Counted from the first letter of the stretch, positions 51,670 through 61,272 are shown. The stretch is 64,000 nucleotides of DNA from Haloarchaeobius sp. HME9146 (GCF_025399835.1 NZ_JAODVR010000001.1:1612001-1676000); one strand, 5' to 3'. Notes: generated by a model from the letters alone, not told the origin. A program made the numbers and translations.

Positions 51670-51936
51670 ATGGCCAAGAAGAAAGGAAAGACGGGGAGCG
51701 CCGGCCGATTCGGCGCTCGCTACGGGCGTGTCTCCCGACGCCGCGTCGCGGAGATCGAAGACGAGATGCGCAACTCCAAGGTCGACGGCGACAACGTCAA
51801 GCGCCTCGGCACGGGCATCTGGGTCAACGAGGAGACCGGTGAGAAGTTCACCGGCGGTACCTACCGCCCCGAGACCCCCGCAGGCCGCACCGTTCGCCGG
51901 TCGATTCGCGCCGCACTCTCCGAAGAAGACGAATGA
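51670..51936 (+). CDS. rpl43e: 50S ribosomal protein eL43 (L37Ae), lacking the zinc cysteines
   Basis: An 88-residue large-subunit protein. The N-terminus [22 protein letters not shown] and C-terminus [17 protein letters not shown] are standard eL43. In most archaea the middle carries a CxxC...CxxC zinc ribbon (CPNC and CxxC). Here that segment reads [27 protein letters not shown] and has no cysteine at all, so the fold must hold without zinc. It begins the operon; its stop overlaps the rpoP start (ATGA). Confidence 0.93.
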   Translation: MAKKKGKTGSAGRFGARYGRVSRRRVAEIEDEMRNSKVDGDNVKRLGTGIWVNEETGEKFTGGTYRPETPAGRTVRRSIRAALSEEDE

Positions 51937-52067
51937 GCTACAAGTGCTCGCGGTGCAAGCGTGACGTGACGCTCGACTCCTACGGCGGCGTCCGCTGTCC
52001 CTACTGTGGACACCGCGTGCTGCTGAAAGAGCGCAGTACCGACATCAAGACCGTCGACGTCGAATAG
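51933..52067 (+). CDS. rpoP: DNA-directed RNA polymerase subunit P (Rpb12-like)
   Basis: A 44-residue zinc-ribbon protein: [13 protein letters not shown], then [16 protein letters not shown]. All four zinc cysteines are present, in contrast to the neighbouring eL43. It is the archaeal counterpart of eukaryotic Rpb12 and helps assemble the RpoD/RpoL platform. The start overlaps the eL43 stop by 4 bases. Confidence 0.95.
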   Translation: MSYKCSRCKRDVTLDSYGGVRCPYCGHRVLLKERSTDIKTVDVE

Positions 52068-52077
52068 CGTCGACTCG

Positions 52078-52338
52078 ATGTCCTCGTTCTCACACGCGAC
52101 CAGCCTCGAATTCGAGTACGACAGCGACGCCATCGCGAAGATCGTCGAGCGCAGCGTCGCCCAGGAGATCGGCGAGATAGCGGGCGACCGTTCTTCGACG
52201 ACGCTCTCGCGGACGGGCGACACCGTCACGGTCGAGGTCGAGGCCGCAGACCTCGTGGCGCTCCGTGCCGGTATCAACACGTGGATTCGACTGGTCGAGG
52301 TCGCCGAGAAGATACACGACCTCGGGTCTGGCTACTGA
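52078..52338 (+). CDS. pcc1: KEOPS complex subunit Pcc1
   Basis: An 86-residue protein with the Pcc1 ferredoxin-like fold: LEFEYDSDAIAKIVERSV, VTVEVEAADLVALRAGINTWIRLVEVAEKI. Pcc1 is the dimerising core of KEOPS, which makes the t6A modification on ANN-decoding tRNAs. It lies 10 bases downstream of rpoP in the same operon, a neighbourhood conserved in archaea. Its stop overlaps the convergent gene by 7 bases. Confidence 0.94.
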   Translation: MSSFSHATSLEFEYDSDAIAKIVERSVAQEIGEIAGDRSSTTLSRTGDTVTVEVEAADLVALRAGINTWIRLVEVAEKIHDLGSGY

Positions 52339-53234
52339 TTCTGCGGCGGGTCCACGGCGCGCTGGCTGGGTGTCGAGTCGAGTGCGAGATACAGGTCGTT
52401 GACCATCGCCCGGAGTCGCCGGTATCGGTACTCCAACCAGCGGACGCTCAACACCTGGAGGACGACCGCGACCACGAGCGCCCCACCGAGGAGGGCCCCG
52501 CTCACCAGGGCGGGATAGCTCGCGATGAGGTCGTAGTTCCCCAGGGAGACGACGAGGGACGTGCGAGCGACCGGCTGGACCAGAAGTTCCCTGACGAGTA
52601 TCGAGAGGACGAACCCGACCGACCCCAGGAGGACGGCGGTCCAGAGGTTCCGGTAGAAGGTGGCGAGGACGGTGTATCGGTGGTAGAGGGTCGATTCCCC
52701 GTGGAGGATACTGTGGCCGAGGTGTTCGAGGTACTCGTCGTCGCTTTCCCAGGCACCAGCCCGGGACCCGTCGTCGCTCGACTCACCGTCCTCGCGGACG
52801 AGCCGGTGGAGCTCCCGGGAGAGCTGCCGCAGGACCTCGTGCTCGATGGAGGCCGCCTCGGCCGAGCCATCGTCGCGCTCGACCGCGGCGAGCCGGTCGC
52901 GAAGGGTGAACGTCCTGCTGGAACCGTCCCCCTCGCGCGTCTCCTTCGAGACGGCGATCCTGGACAGCTGTGGAGAGCCACCGAGGGGCCACGAGGCCGT
53001 CCGCCAGCCGATGTGGGCCATGGTGGCCGCCGCCCACCCTCGGGAGGCAACCGCGTGGAGGACCCGGCCGACCGGGTAGCCGACGGCAACCAGAAGCAGC
53101 GTCGAATTCAACTCCGGGAAGAACCGGGTGGGGAAGGACGCGGCGGTGTAGACTGGTGAGAGGAACAACAGGAACACGACACCGGGGACGAGGTCCGCGA
53201 CGACGTCGAACACAGACAAACGCCGTGTTGGCAT
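52332..53234 (-). CDS. membrane protein of unknown function
   Basis: A 300-residue protein starting [12 protein letters not shown]. Two N-terminal hydrophobic helices (about 15-60), a long cytoplasmic acidic/helical region with Glu/Arg-rich stretches, and two further helices (about 195-215 and 240-262). No known motif. A minus-strand TATA-like element (TTTAATATG, plus-strand about 53259-53267) lies about 25-33 bases upstream of ATG 53234. Confidence 0.72.
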   Translation of the reverse strand: MPTRRLSVFDVVADLVPGVVFLLFLSPVYTAASFPTRFFPELNSTLLLVAVGYPVGRVLHAVASRGWAAATMAHIGWRTASWPLGGSPQLSRIAVSKETREGDGSSRTFTLRDRLAAVERDDGSAEAASIEHEVLRQLSRELHRLVREDGESSDDGSRAGAWESDDEYLEHLGHSILHGESTLYHRYTVLATFYRNLWTAVLLGSVGFVLSILVRELLVQPVARTSLVVSLGNYDLIASYPALVSGALLGGALVVAVVLQVLSVRWLEYRYRRLRAMVNDLYLALDSTPSQRAVDPPQNQ

Positions 53235-53405
53235 TCTGTAGATATCTATCGAACAACATATTAAACGTTGTGTGCGGGCCGTGGCCGCGAGGGGCGAACA
53301 GACGACTCCCCCTCGAATTCGCGTCGAAGCGACGGTCTCCCGGTCGTCTTCCCCCATCGAAGGGGATTCTGTGTCTCGGTCCGTTCTTAGCTGAAAAGCG
53401 GGGGT

Positions 53406-53414
53406 TTTTCAAGC
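53406..53414 (+). promoter_or_regulatory. TATA-like element of the prefoldin operon
   Basis: TTTTTCAAG lies about 21-29 bases before the prefoldin start codon, in the right place for a leaderless transcript. Confidence 0.4.
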
Positions 53415-53434
53415 CAGAAGCCATCGGTCGGGGT

Positions 53435-53812
53435 ATGCAAGGAAACCTTCCGCCGGAAGCACAGGAGAAGATCGAGGAGCTGCAGGACCTTCAGGAGACC
53501 GCACAGCAGGTCGCCCAGCAGAAGCAGTCCGCGGACTCCCAGCTGACAGAGGCCCAGACGGCGCTCGACGAGCTCGACAACATCGACGAGGACACGAAGA
53601 TGTTCCGTGAGGTCGGCGAGCTCTTCGTCGCGACGGACTACGACGAGGCCAAGGACGCACTCGACGAGAAGGTCTCCAGCCTGGAGATCCGCGTCGAGAC
53701 CCTCGAGAAGCAGGAAGAGCGCGTCCAGGAGCAGTTCGAGTCGCTCCAGCAGGAACTGCAGGAGATGCTCGGCGGTATGGGCGGCGGCATGGGCGGCGCA
53801 GGCGGCGCATAA
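53435..53812 (+). CDS. pfdB: prefoldin subunit beta
   Basis: A 125-residue prefoldin beta. Two long coiled-coil helices (about 8-45 and 70-115) flank the beta hairpin core ([23 protein letters not shown]). The Gly/Met-rich tail ([12 protein letters not shown]) is typical of haloarchaeal and archaeal homologs. Together with alpha subunits it forms the hexameric chaperone that passes unfolded proteins to the thermosome. It is followed by the DUF3194 gene at 6 bases. Confidence 0.95.
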   Translation: MQGNLPPEAQEKIEELQDLQETAQQVAQQKQSADSQLTEAQTALDELDNIDEDTKMFREVGELFVATDYDEAKDALDEKVSSLEIRVETLEKQEERVQEQFESLQQELQEMLGGMGGGMGGAGGA

Positions 53813-53818
53813 GCGCGC

Positions 53819-54064
53819 ATGCCCACCGACGAAGAAGTCGTTCGTACGGCCGCGGAAGCGGCTGAGGGACTCATCCTCTCGCGGTTCAAACAGTCCGACG
53901 TCACCGACATGGACGTGACCGTCACGTTCGAGGAGGGCGTCCTCGACGTGGACGTGTACCTGAACGTCCCGGGTGAGGAAGCGAAATCGGAGCAGGTCGC
54001 CGAAGACGCCGCGCTCGCGGCGCGCAGTGCGGTCGACGACCTGTTCGCCGAGGACGAGTCCTAG
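53819..54064 (+). CDS. DUF3194 family protein
   Basis: An 81-residue acidic protein (TDEEVVRTAAEAAEGLILSRF, DVTVTFEEGVLDVDVYLNV). DUF3194 is an archaeal family that often follows the prefoldin beta gene, so a role with prefoldin is plausible but unproven. It overlaps the convergent DUF2070 gene by 4 bases. Confidence 0.88.
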   Translation: MPTDEEVVRTAAEAAEGLILSRFKQSDVTDMDVTVTFEEGVLDVDVYLNVPGEEAKSEQVAEDAALAARSAVDDLFAEDES

Positions 54065-55920
54065 GAGAGCAAGAAGACGACCATACTCAGGCCCATCGCG
54101 GCCATCGCCATCAACACCGCGAGCGCCCCGCCCATCGAAACCATCGCGTTCGCGTGACTGGCGAGCGTCTCTGTTCTATCGTTCCCGAAGACGGTGACTC
54201 GGGCGCGGTCCGACGACATCCCGACGGCGACCCGTTCGCGGTCCGCGAGCGCCTCCGTCGTCAGCCCGGCGACCAGCTCGACGAGTTCGCCCTGGTCGAG
54301 GGCCTCGCCCACCTGGTTCGAGGACTCCACCTTGTTCACGATGTGGGTGTCCGTCGTCATCACTTCTGCCGCGTCGATGTCGTCGGGAAGCGCGTCGATG
54401 AGTCGTTCGCGGAGTCCCGGCTCCATGTTGTTCCCGTCGACGAGCACGTAGGCGGTGGTCTGGTCGGCGACGGTGACACAGGCGACGCGGACGCCGAGCG
54501 GTCCGATGCCCTCCCGCGGCTCCCAGTCGGTCTCCGTCCAGGCGGTGCCGACCTCGACAGGGTGCTGGGGGGCGTCGTGAAGCTCCTCGGCGGCCTTCGC
54601 CGCGGCCTGCATCATGTCGAACGAGCGCTCGCTGCCGGGGGTGACGTGGCCGAGGTCGTCACCTTTGAGGCCGTTGTTGCAGTTGTGCGCGTCGACGAGC
54701 AGCACCTCGTCGAACCCGCCGGAGCGGGCCTCGGCGGCGGCCGAGAGGCCGACCGCGTAGTCCACGTCGTCGGCGAACCGGGGTGAGTGCGTGCTCACGA
54801 GCAGGATGTCGTCGTCGAACGCCTGCGCCAGCATCTTGGCGTCACCGACCTGGGTGCGGACGCTCTCGGTCGCGGTCGTCCCGAACTCGAGCCGGTCGTG
54901 TGCGTCCTGGGCGGTCTCGAGGATGGTGTCGACCTCGCGCTCGGTGACGAGGTTGAAGTCGTGGCCCGCGGTCGCGTGGGGCGGGAACGCGAGGCCGTCG
55001 GCGGATTCGGCGACCCGCTTCGGGAGGTTCCCGCCGCCGATCTCGCCCATCGGGCCGGGGTGGATCATCGGAAGGACGAAGCGTGCCTTCTCCGTGCCGT
55101 CCTCGCGCTCGAAGGCGAGGACGGTGACCGGGACGAGCGCTTCCTCGCCCAGCTTCTCGAAGAAGTCCTCCAGTTCGCGGGTTCCGTCGGCGATGTGGCC
55201 GATGAAGCCGCCGAGGAAGTCGAGCACAGAGACACCGAGGCTCTGTTTCCACGGCCGGTCGATGATGACGAGGAAGAGCCAGACCGCGGTCCCGTACAGG
55301 AGACAGAGCAGTGCGAGGATGACGAAGTCGCCGGGGAGGACCGGCCCGAGCGAGGTCGGGGCCTGTTCCGGACGGGAGAGGTAGGCGTCGAGGATGGGAC
55401 CGCCGGCGTCCATGTACCGGAGGGTCCCGCTGTAGACGAACAGCAAGATGGCCGCGGCCGCGGTCTGGATGCTCGCGGGAATCGCCGCCTTCGGGATGGA
55501 GTGCTGTGAGATGGCGGCGACGATGAGCAACCGGAACGCGAAGATGGAGGCGAGACCGACGTACAGCACGTCGAAGACGAAGTTCTGGCTGAGGTCGGTC
55601 AGGAGTGCGACGAGGCCACCGACCGCCAGGATGGCAACGACCAGAACCTCACACAGCAGGGCGAGCAGCGAGGCGCGGTTCGGGGTGAGCTGGCCCCCGA
55701 GGTGCTGGTCGACGACGCTCGTCAGCACCGATGCCGCGAACGTCGGGATGCCGATGAAGAAGACGCCCTGCCACAGGTCCTCCAGCCAGAACGTGTTCTC
55801 GAAGACCCCGATTCCCGTCACGGCGGCGACCACCATCGCGAAGGCGAGGCTCTTGTACCAGCGCGGGGCCCGGAAGATGTACCGGGACATGCTGGCCAGG
55901 TCGCCCTGGGTTGCCGTCAT
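54061..55920 (-). CDS. DUF2070 family membrane protein
   Basis: A 619-residue protein of archaeal family DUF2070. An N-terminal block of about seven helices (residues 25-225) is joined to a large soluble C-terminal region carrying ARFVLPMIHPGPMGEIGGGNLP, LLVSTHSPRFADDVDYAVG, LVDAHNCNNGLKGD and VTTDTHIVNKVE-type motifs rich in conserved His, Asp and Asn, suggesting a metal-dependent hydrolase-like site. Its activity is unknown. A last single helix (SMGGALAVLMAMAAMGLSMVVF) closes the chain. Confidence 0.9.
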   Translation of the reverse strand: MTATQGDLASMSRYIFRAPRWYKSLAFAMVVAAVTGIGVFENTFWLEDLWQGVFFIGIPTFAASVLTSVVDQHLGGQLTPNRASLLALLCEVLVVAILAVGGLVALLTDLSQNFVFDVLYVGLASIFAFRLLIVAAISQHSIPKAAIPASIQTAAAAILLFVYSGTLRYMDAGGPILDAYLSRPEQAPTSLGPVLPGDFVILALLCLLYGTAVWLFLVIIDRPWKQSLGVSVLDFLGGFIGHIADGTRELEDFFEKLGEEALVPVTVLAFEREDGTEKARFVLPMIHPGPMGEIGGGNLPKRVAESADGLAFPPHATAGHDFNLVTEREVDTILETAQDAHDRLEFGTTATESVRTQVGDAKMLAQAFDDDILLVSTHSPRFADDVDYAVGLSAAAEARSGGFDEVLLVDAHNCNNGLKGDDLGHVTPGSERSFDMMQAAAKAAEELHDAPQHPVEVGTAWTETDWEPREGIGPLGVRVACVTVADQTTAYVLVDGNNMEPGLRERLIDALPDDIDAAEVMTTDTHIVNKVESSNQVGEALDQGELVELVAGLTTEALADRERVAVGMSSDRARVTVFGNDRTETLASHANAMVSMGGALAVLMAMAAMGLSMVVFLLS

Positions 55921-55980
55921 TATGCTCTATCGGTTTCCGTGGTCGAATAAAACTACTCCGACTGCGGACGAGCGGGAGAA

Positions 55981-56532
55981 CTACTGCTCGCAGAGGGAGA
56001 CGAAATTCTCGAAGACCTCCTCGCCCTCGGCGGTGTGGGACACCTCGGGGTGCCACTGCACGCCGTAGAGGCCGCGGTCGGGGTCGGACATGGCTTCGAC
56101 GCCACAGACGTCGCTCTTGGCGGTGATGGTGAACCCCTCGGGGACCTCCTTCACCTCGTCGGCGTGGCTCGCCCACACACGGGTCTCGGGGTAGAGCGAC
56201 CCGATGAGGGGGTCGTCCTCGTCGAGGACGTCGACGTTCACGTCGGCGTAGCCACCGTAGTCGCCGGAGCCGACCTCGCCGCCGAGTTCCTTCGCGATTA
56301 TCTGCATGCCGAGACAGATGCCGAGGACCGGCACGTCCGCGTCGAGGTACTCGCCGGACTTCCCGCGGCGATCCATCTCGGGGCCACCGGAGAGGACGAT
56401 ACCGTCTGCCTCGACCTCGCTCGGCGGTGTCTCGTTGTCTACGACCTCGCTCTCGACACCCATGTCCCGGAGCGCGCGGTGCTCCAGGTGGGTGAACTGC
56501 CCGTGATTGTCGACGACGACGATTCGCGTCAT
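55981..56532 (-). CDS. guaAA: GMP synthase glutamine amidotransferase subunit
   Basis: A 183-residue GATase. The nucleophile is in VLGICLGMQIIAKELGGEVG, the His-Glu pair in VQWHPEVSHT, and GGPEMDRRGKSGEY matches the oxyanion segment. In archaea GMP synthase is split into this GuaAA and a separate ATP-pyrophosphatase GuaAB, which is not in the window. It delivers ammonia for XMP to GMP conversion. Confidence 0.95.
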   Translation of the reverse strand: MTRIVVVDNHGQFTHLEHRALRDMGVESEVVDNETPPSEVEADGIVLSGGPEMDRRGKSGEYLDADVPVLGICLGMQIIAKELGGEVGSGDYGGYADVNVDVLDEDDPLIGSLYPETRVWASHADEVKEVPEGFTITAKSDVCGVEAMSDPDRGLYGVQWHPEVSHTAEGEEVFENFVSLCEQ

Positions 56533-56684
56533 TACCGGCGGGTTACGTGGCCGTGCTCAAAAACGGTCCGGAACAGGTCGCGGTTGTGCACGAACGGGCA
56601 GGTTCCGGGGATTGGGTTGGCCGCCTGTGACGTTCTCGCCGGCCGCGATAGCTTCAACACCCCGGGGGAGTAACCAACTGCCCA

Positions 56685-58493
56685 ATGACCGACGAGGACG
56701 CCGGGCGAAGGGGCACTGGTGACCCGGGTACCAGAAGCCGCTTCCCTCGGCAGGCCCCGAACTCGACCGACCACGACGAGTTGCTCTCTCTGCTGTCCCG
56801 ACACGACCTCGCGTTCGCCCGTGACCCGAAGGAGCCAGACGACCCGAGCGTCTTCGAGTTCGACCCGGACGAGGACGCAGACGAGACGTTCCCGCAGTCC
56901 ATCGCCAGCGGTGGCCCGACCAGCGAGGGCGTCATCCTCTGGACGCGAATCGACCCGGACGTGTTCGACCACGACATGCCGCTGGCCGTCGAGGTCGCGG
57001 CGGACGAGGCGTTCACCGAGGTCGTCCACCGCGGCGTCATCGAGGACAGCGCGGCCATCGAGGCCCACGACTACACGGTGAAGGTCGACCTCGACGGGGT
57101 GCTTGACTCCTTCAGCGAGTACTACTACCGGTTCGTCTACGGGACCACCGCGAGCCGAATCGGGCGCTGTCGCACCCTTCCGGCACCGGACGAGTCTCCC
57201 GAGGAGCTCTCGCTGGCGGTGCTGACCTGCCAGAACTACCTCAACGGCTACTACCCGGCGTACCACTACATCGCTCAGGAGGACATCGACTTCATCGTCC
57301 ACGTCGGCGACTTCATCTACGAATCGGCGGATGGCCACTTCAAGAGCCGGTTCGCCCCGGAGTATCCGGGGAGAGAGAAGGACTTCCCGAGCGGCTACAG
57401 CCTCGTCGAATCGCTGGAGGACTACCGCTACCTCTACCGCGTCTACAAGTCCGACGGGTACCTCCAGGAGGCGCTGGAACAGCACACAATCATCCCGGCG
57501 TGGGACGACCACGAGATCGCCAACGACGTGCACTGGGACTACGAGGCGGACGCCCCGGCAGCCGACCATCCCCGCGGCGACGACCCGGAGTTCATGACCC
57601 GGCTCGCCGCCGACGCGATGCACGCCTGGTGGGAGTACATGCCCGCCCGCATCGAGTACGACCACGATGCCGACAGGCTGCAAGAACGCTTCCGGCTCTG
57701 GCGACGGTTCGACTTCGGTGACCTCGTCTCGCTGGTGATGACCGACGAACGCCTGTTCCGGACCGAAGAGCGCGACCTGCTGTTGCCGACCGAACGCGCG
57801 ACCGCCCCCGAGCGCGAACCGCCGGACCGGACAATGCTCGGCCCGTCCCAGATGGAGTGGTTCCTCGAGCAGGTCGAGGAGACCCAGGAGCACTCGACCT
57901 GGACGGTCTGGTCCGACGAGGTGCTGACACTCCCGTTCAAGGTCGGTGCTGGCCCAGCCACGCTGTACCCGGTCCAGGGTGGGTGGGACGGCTACCGTCG
58001 CGAGCGCCAGTACCTGATGAACGCGCTCGCCGCCCGCGACGTGGAGAACTTCGTCACCATCACCGGCGACATGCACTGCTACATCGCGGGCTACCAGCAG
58101 ACCGAGTACCGCGACGCGCTCGACCACAAACTGGTCGGTCCCGTCGACGAGGAGAAACGGGTCGGCGTCGAGTTCATGACGCCCGCGCTGACGAGCCTGA
58201 ACGTCGCGGAGGCGGTCGGCCTGACCGAGGGGCCCCTCGCCAAGCCCACGGAGCGAATCCTCCGGAAGGCGGTGACACTCCAGAACCCGCACATCGAGTT
58301 CTTCGACAGCCACCACTGGGGCTACTCCGTCGTCACGTTCACCGAGGACGACTGCACCTACGTCGGCTACAGCGTCGACAAGTCCGTGGATTCGCCGGAC
58401 GCCCCGCGCGAGCTCATCACCGCCCAGCGGGTCCCAGAAGGGAAGACCCAGCTCGAGGACGTCACCGACGAGTACCGGTACGGCAAGCGCTGA
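56685..58493 (+). CDS. PhoD-like alkaline phosphatase/phosphodiesterase without a signal peptide
   Basis: A 602-residue PhoD-family metallophosphatase. After an N-terminal fibronectin-like domain (about 60-165) the catalytic core shows SLAVLTCQNYLNGYYPAYHYIAQ, FIVHVGDFIYE, WDDHEIANDV and VTITGDMHCYIAGY, the metal-binding residues of this family. PhoD enzymes are normally Tat-exported. Here the N-terminus (MTDEDAGRRGTGDPGTRSRF) has no hydrophobic stretch, so the protein appears cytoplasmic unless a start further upstream is used. Confidence 0.92.
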   Translation: MTDEDAGRRGTGDPGTRSRFPRQAPNSTDHDELLSLLSRHDLAFARDPKEPDDPSVFEFDPDEDADETFPQSIASGGPTSEGVILWTRIDPDVFDHDMPLAVEVAADEAFTEVVHRGVIEDSAAIEAHDYTVKVDLDGVLDSFSEYYYRFVYGTTASRIGRCRTLPAPDESPEELSLAVLTCQNYLNGYYPAYHYIAQEDIDFIVHVGDFIYESADGHFKSRFAPEYPGREKDFPSGYSLVESLEDYRYLYRVYKSDGYLQEALEQHTIIPAWDDHEIANDVHWDYEADAPAADHPRGDDPEFMTRLAADAMHAWWEYMPARIEYDHDADRLQERFRLWRRFDFGDLVSLVMTDERLFRTEERDLLLPTERATAPEREPPDRTMLGPSQMEWFLEQVEETQEHSTWTVWSDEVLTLPFKVGAGPATLYPVQGGWDGYRRERQYLMNALAARDVENFVTITGDMHCYIAGYQQTEYRDALDHKLVGPVDEEKRVGVEFMTPALTSLNVAEAVGLTEGPLAKPTERILRKAVTLQNPHIEFFDSHHWGYSVVTFTEDDCTYVGYSVDKSVDSPDAPRELITAQRVPEGKTQLEDVTDEYRYGKR

Positions 58494-58548
58494 TCTCGGA
58501 TGGCGAACGACCGGTGAAACTAAGCACCCCGCGAAAGTTCATGACGGT

Positions 58549-58686
58549 ATGGAACTCCCTATCGACCTCGACCACCCGTCGTGGAAGTCGGCGGCGGGCG
58601 TGCTCGGTGGCTACGGTGCCATCCTCGCGCTCATGACGGTGCTTCTGTTCGGTCTCCCGCTGGCGCTGTTCATCGCGCTCGGGTAA
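58549..58686 (+). CDS. small single-helix membrane protein
   Basis: A 45-residue protein (MELPIDLDHPSWKSAAGV, then one hydrophobic helix to the end). An amphipathic N-terminus with DHPSWK and a helix is a recurrent pattern of tiny haloarchaeal membrane proteins. It begins 55 bases after phoD and has an AACTAAGC about 30 bases upstream. Function unknown; an overlapping frame starting at 58541 is a shadow. Confidence 0.75.
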   Translation: MELPIDLDHPSWKSAAGVLGGYGAILALMTVLLFGLPLALFIALG

Positions 58687-58698
58687 GTCGGCGCGGCC

Positions 58699-59589
58699 TC
58701 AGTCCGCCAGCCACGAACACACCGTTTCTCGCGTCTCGACCAGTACCGACAGGTGGTCCTCGTCGGGCACTCGCTCGACCGTCGCTTCTGGAACCACGTC
58801 CGACAGCCAGCCTGCCGCCTCGACCGGAACGTTGTCATCGGCGGTACCGTACCAGCCGCGGACCGGCACGTCGATGTCGTCGAAGGCGACACCCCACGGA
58901 CGATTCACGGCTCGGCTGTCGCCGACCGCACCCGACGGGCCGTGTTCGAACGCGTTCTGGAAGTCGGCCGCGAGCACCGCCTCGACTGTCCGCTGGCCGT
59001 CGACAGGAACGTCCCCAATTGGCCTGTCGGTGAGGAACGAGAGCATCTCCGCGTCGTCCTGTCGCTCCGCCAGCCACGCCTGCATCCGGAACAGGGCGCC
59101 GAGAATCCACGGCGCGTGCCGGCCGAGTGGCACCATGAGCTTCAGGAACCATGGGCCGCCGGAAACGACGGCGCGTGGGGCCATCCCCGCGACCACGGCG
59201 ACACGGGTCACCCGGTCGCAGCTGGCCGCGACGGCGAGCGCGTGCGGACCGCCTGCGGAGTAGCCGACGACGCTGAACTCGTCGAATCCGAGGTGGTCCG
59301 CGAGTTCTCTCACGTCGGCCGCCCAGTCGCTGACCGTGCGGTCGCGCTTCGGACTCGATTCGCCGTAGCCCGGGCGCGCTGGCGCGACGATTCGAACGCC
59401 TGCGTCCATGGCGGCGTCAGCGTAGAACCGGCCGAACAGGCGCGACCCCGGGAGGCCGTGGAACGCGATGACCGGCGTCCCGTCGGGGTCGCCGTACTCC
59501 GCGAACGCGAGCGAACGACCGTCCGCAAGGGTCACTTTCCGGGCGGAATCGGAAGGGCTGGAGGAACCAGGAGCGGCAGTGTCCTGCAT
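58699..59589 (-). CDS. alpha/beta-fold hydrolase
   Basis: A 296-residue alpha/beta hydrolase. VIAFHGLPGSRLFG carries the oxyanion HG, the nucleophile elbow is VVGYSAGGPHALAVA (Ser), and GTADDNVPVEAAG with DEDHLSVL near the end supplies the acid and His. It resembles haloalkane/epoxide-hydrolase-type enzymes; the substrate is unknown. A reversed TATA-like CTGATAAAACT is 23-33 bases upstream. Confidence 0.9.
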   Translation of the reverse strand: MQDTAAPGSSSPSDSARKVTLADGRSLAFAEYGDPDGTPVIAFHGLPGSRLFGRFYADAAMDAGVRIVAPARPGYGESSPKRDRTVSDWAADVRELADHLGFDEFSVVGYSAGGPHALAVAASCDRVTRVAVVAGMAPRAVVSGGPWFLKLMVPLGRHAPWILGALFRMQAWLAERQDDAEMLSFLTDRPIGDVPVDGQRTVEAVLAADFQNAFEHGPSGAVGDSRAVNRPWGVAFDDIDVPVRGWYGTADDNVPVEAAGWLSDVVPEATVERVPDEDHLSVLVETRETVCSWLAD

Positions 59590-59649
59590 ACGCGAGGGTC
59601 ATTCCGGACAACTGATAAAACTGTGTGGGTCGTGCGAGCAGGGGACCGC

Positions 59650-61272
59650 CTAGGACCGCCAGTACGCTCGCGTCAGCAACACGAGCACCGGGAATATCTC
59701 CAGGCGACCGATCCACATCAGCGCAACCATGAACAGCTTCGCCTCAGGCGTGAACGAGAGGTAGCTGCCCATCGGGCCGACCATCTGTAGCCCCGGGCCG
59801 ATGTTCCCGAGCGTCGCGGCTACCGCGGTCATCGCCTCGATGACCGAGAGGGTCTCTGGGCCGCGTATCGAGGCGTCGGCGACCAGCACCAGCGTCGAGA
59901 GGAAGAACAACGCGAGGTACAGTAGCGTGAACGCGTAGATGCCGCGAAGGGCGCGCTCGTCCAGCGAACGGCCGCGGAGGCGGACCGGGCGGACCGCGTT
60001 CGGGTGCACCGTCGAGAACAGCTCGCGGCGGATGGACTTGAGGATGATGAGCCACCGGATTATCTTGATGGCACCACCGGTCGAGCCGGCCGAGCCGCCG
60101 ATGAACATCGCGATGACGAGGACGTACTGCGCCGGCCCGCCCCAGGCGTTGAAGTCCATCGTCGCGTACCCGGTGGTCGTGACGATGGAGACGATCTGGA
60201 ACGTCGCATGGCGCAGGGCGGCCTCGATGTCACCCGTGACGGGGAACGTGTAGCCGAGGAAGGTCTGGTTCACGCCCTCGTACAGGCCCGTCTCGGCGGC
60301 AGTCGTCAGTCCGGGGTCCAGGAAGAGGAACGCCCCGAGGACGGCCGAGAGGACGGCGATGACGCCAGCGTAGAACCGGAACTCGGCGTCTTCGAGCATC
60401 GGCTTGATATCCCCGGTCGAGAGGTGCCAGAACAGCGCGAAGTTCGTCCCGGCGGCCATCATGAACGGGATGATCACCCACTGGACGATTTCGGCGAACG
60501 CCTCGATGGAGCGCGCCTCGGGTGAGAACCCGCCGGTCGCCATCGTGGTGAAGCCGTGGGCGATGGCGTTGTAGACGGTCATGTTCGGGGCCATGCCGAG
60601 CAGGTGCAGCCCGTAGAGGAGCGCCATCTCCAGCAGCGTGATGCCGGCGTAGATGACCCACAGGGCGCGGGCCGTCTCGGCGATGCGCGGCGTCAGTTTC
60701 TCGATGCCGGGGCCGGGTGCCTCGGCGTCCATCAGCTGTGCACCACCGACCGAGAGCTCGGGGAGGATGGCGACCGCGAGGACGACGATACCCATGCCCC
60801 CGAGCCACTGGGACTGCTGTCGCCACATCATCAGCCCCCGCGAGTGCGTGTCGAAGGAGATGTCGCCCATGACGGTCGCCCCGGTCGTCGTGAACCCGCT
60901 CATGGTCTCGAAGAACGCGTTCGAGGGGTGGTGCAGGGTGGAATCGATGAGGTAGAAGAACTGTCCGTCCTGGTAGGTCAGCCCCTCCAGCATGTAGGGG
61001 ATGGACCCGACCAGCGACACCGCGAACCACGTCATCGCGACCATCAGGAACCCCTCGCGGGCCCCGAGGTCGGGGTCGGGGTCGAGCCGCTCCATGGCCG
61101 ACCCGGCGACCACGGCGACGGTGGCGGTGACGAAGAAGGGCAGGATATACGGGACGAACTGGTCGCCGTACAGGAATCCCGTGACGATTGGGACGATGAG
61201 TGCGACGGCGAGGTACTTCACGACCCGTCCGACCAGGCTCGTACTCGCACGCCAGTCGACCTTCAGTCTCAT
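59650..61272 (-). CDS. trkH: TrkH-family potassium uptake protein
   Basis: A 540-residue potassium channel/transporter subunit. The four selectivity filters of the TrkH/KtrB superfamily are visible: MSGFTTTGATVM, TMATGGFSPEA, TTTGYATMDF and GGSAGSTGGAIK. About ten helices. In a salt-in halophile it would take up potassium driven by membrane potential. The start overlaps the end of trkA by 4 bases, so the channel and its RCK regulator are translated together. Confidence 0.94.
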   Translation of the reverse strand: MRLKVDWRASTSLVGRVVKYLAVALIVPIVTGFLYGDQFVPYILPFFVTATVAVVAGSAMERLDPDPDLGAREGFLMVAMTWFAVSLVGSIPYMLEGLTYQDGQFFYLIDSTLHHPSNAFFETMSGFTTTGATVMGDISFDTHSRGLMMWRQQSQWLGGMGIVVLAVAILPELSVGGAQLMDAEAPGPGIEKLTPRIAETARALWVIYAGITLLEMALLYGLHLLGMAPNMTVYNAIAHGFTTMATGGFSPEARSIEAFAEIVQWVIIPFMMAAGTNFALFWHLSTGDIKPMLEDAEFRFYAGVIAVLSAVLGAFLFLDPGLTTAAETGLYEGVNQTFLGYTFPVTGDIEAALRHATFQIVSIVTTTGYATMDFNAWGGPAQYVLVIAMFIGGSAGSTGGAIKIIRWLIILKSIRRELFSTVHPNAVRPVRLRGRSLDERALRGIYAFTLLYLALFFLSTLVLVADASIRGPETLSVIEAMTAVAATLGNIGPGLQMVGPMGSYLSFTPEAKLFMVALMWIGRLEIFPVLVLLTRAYWRS

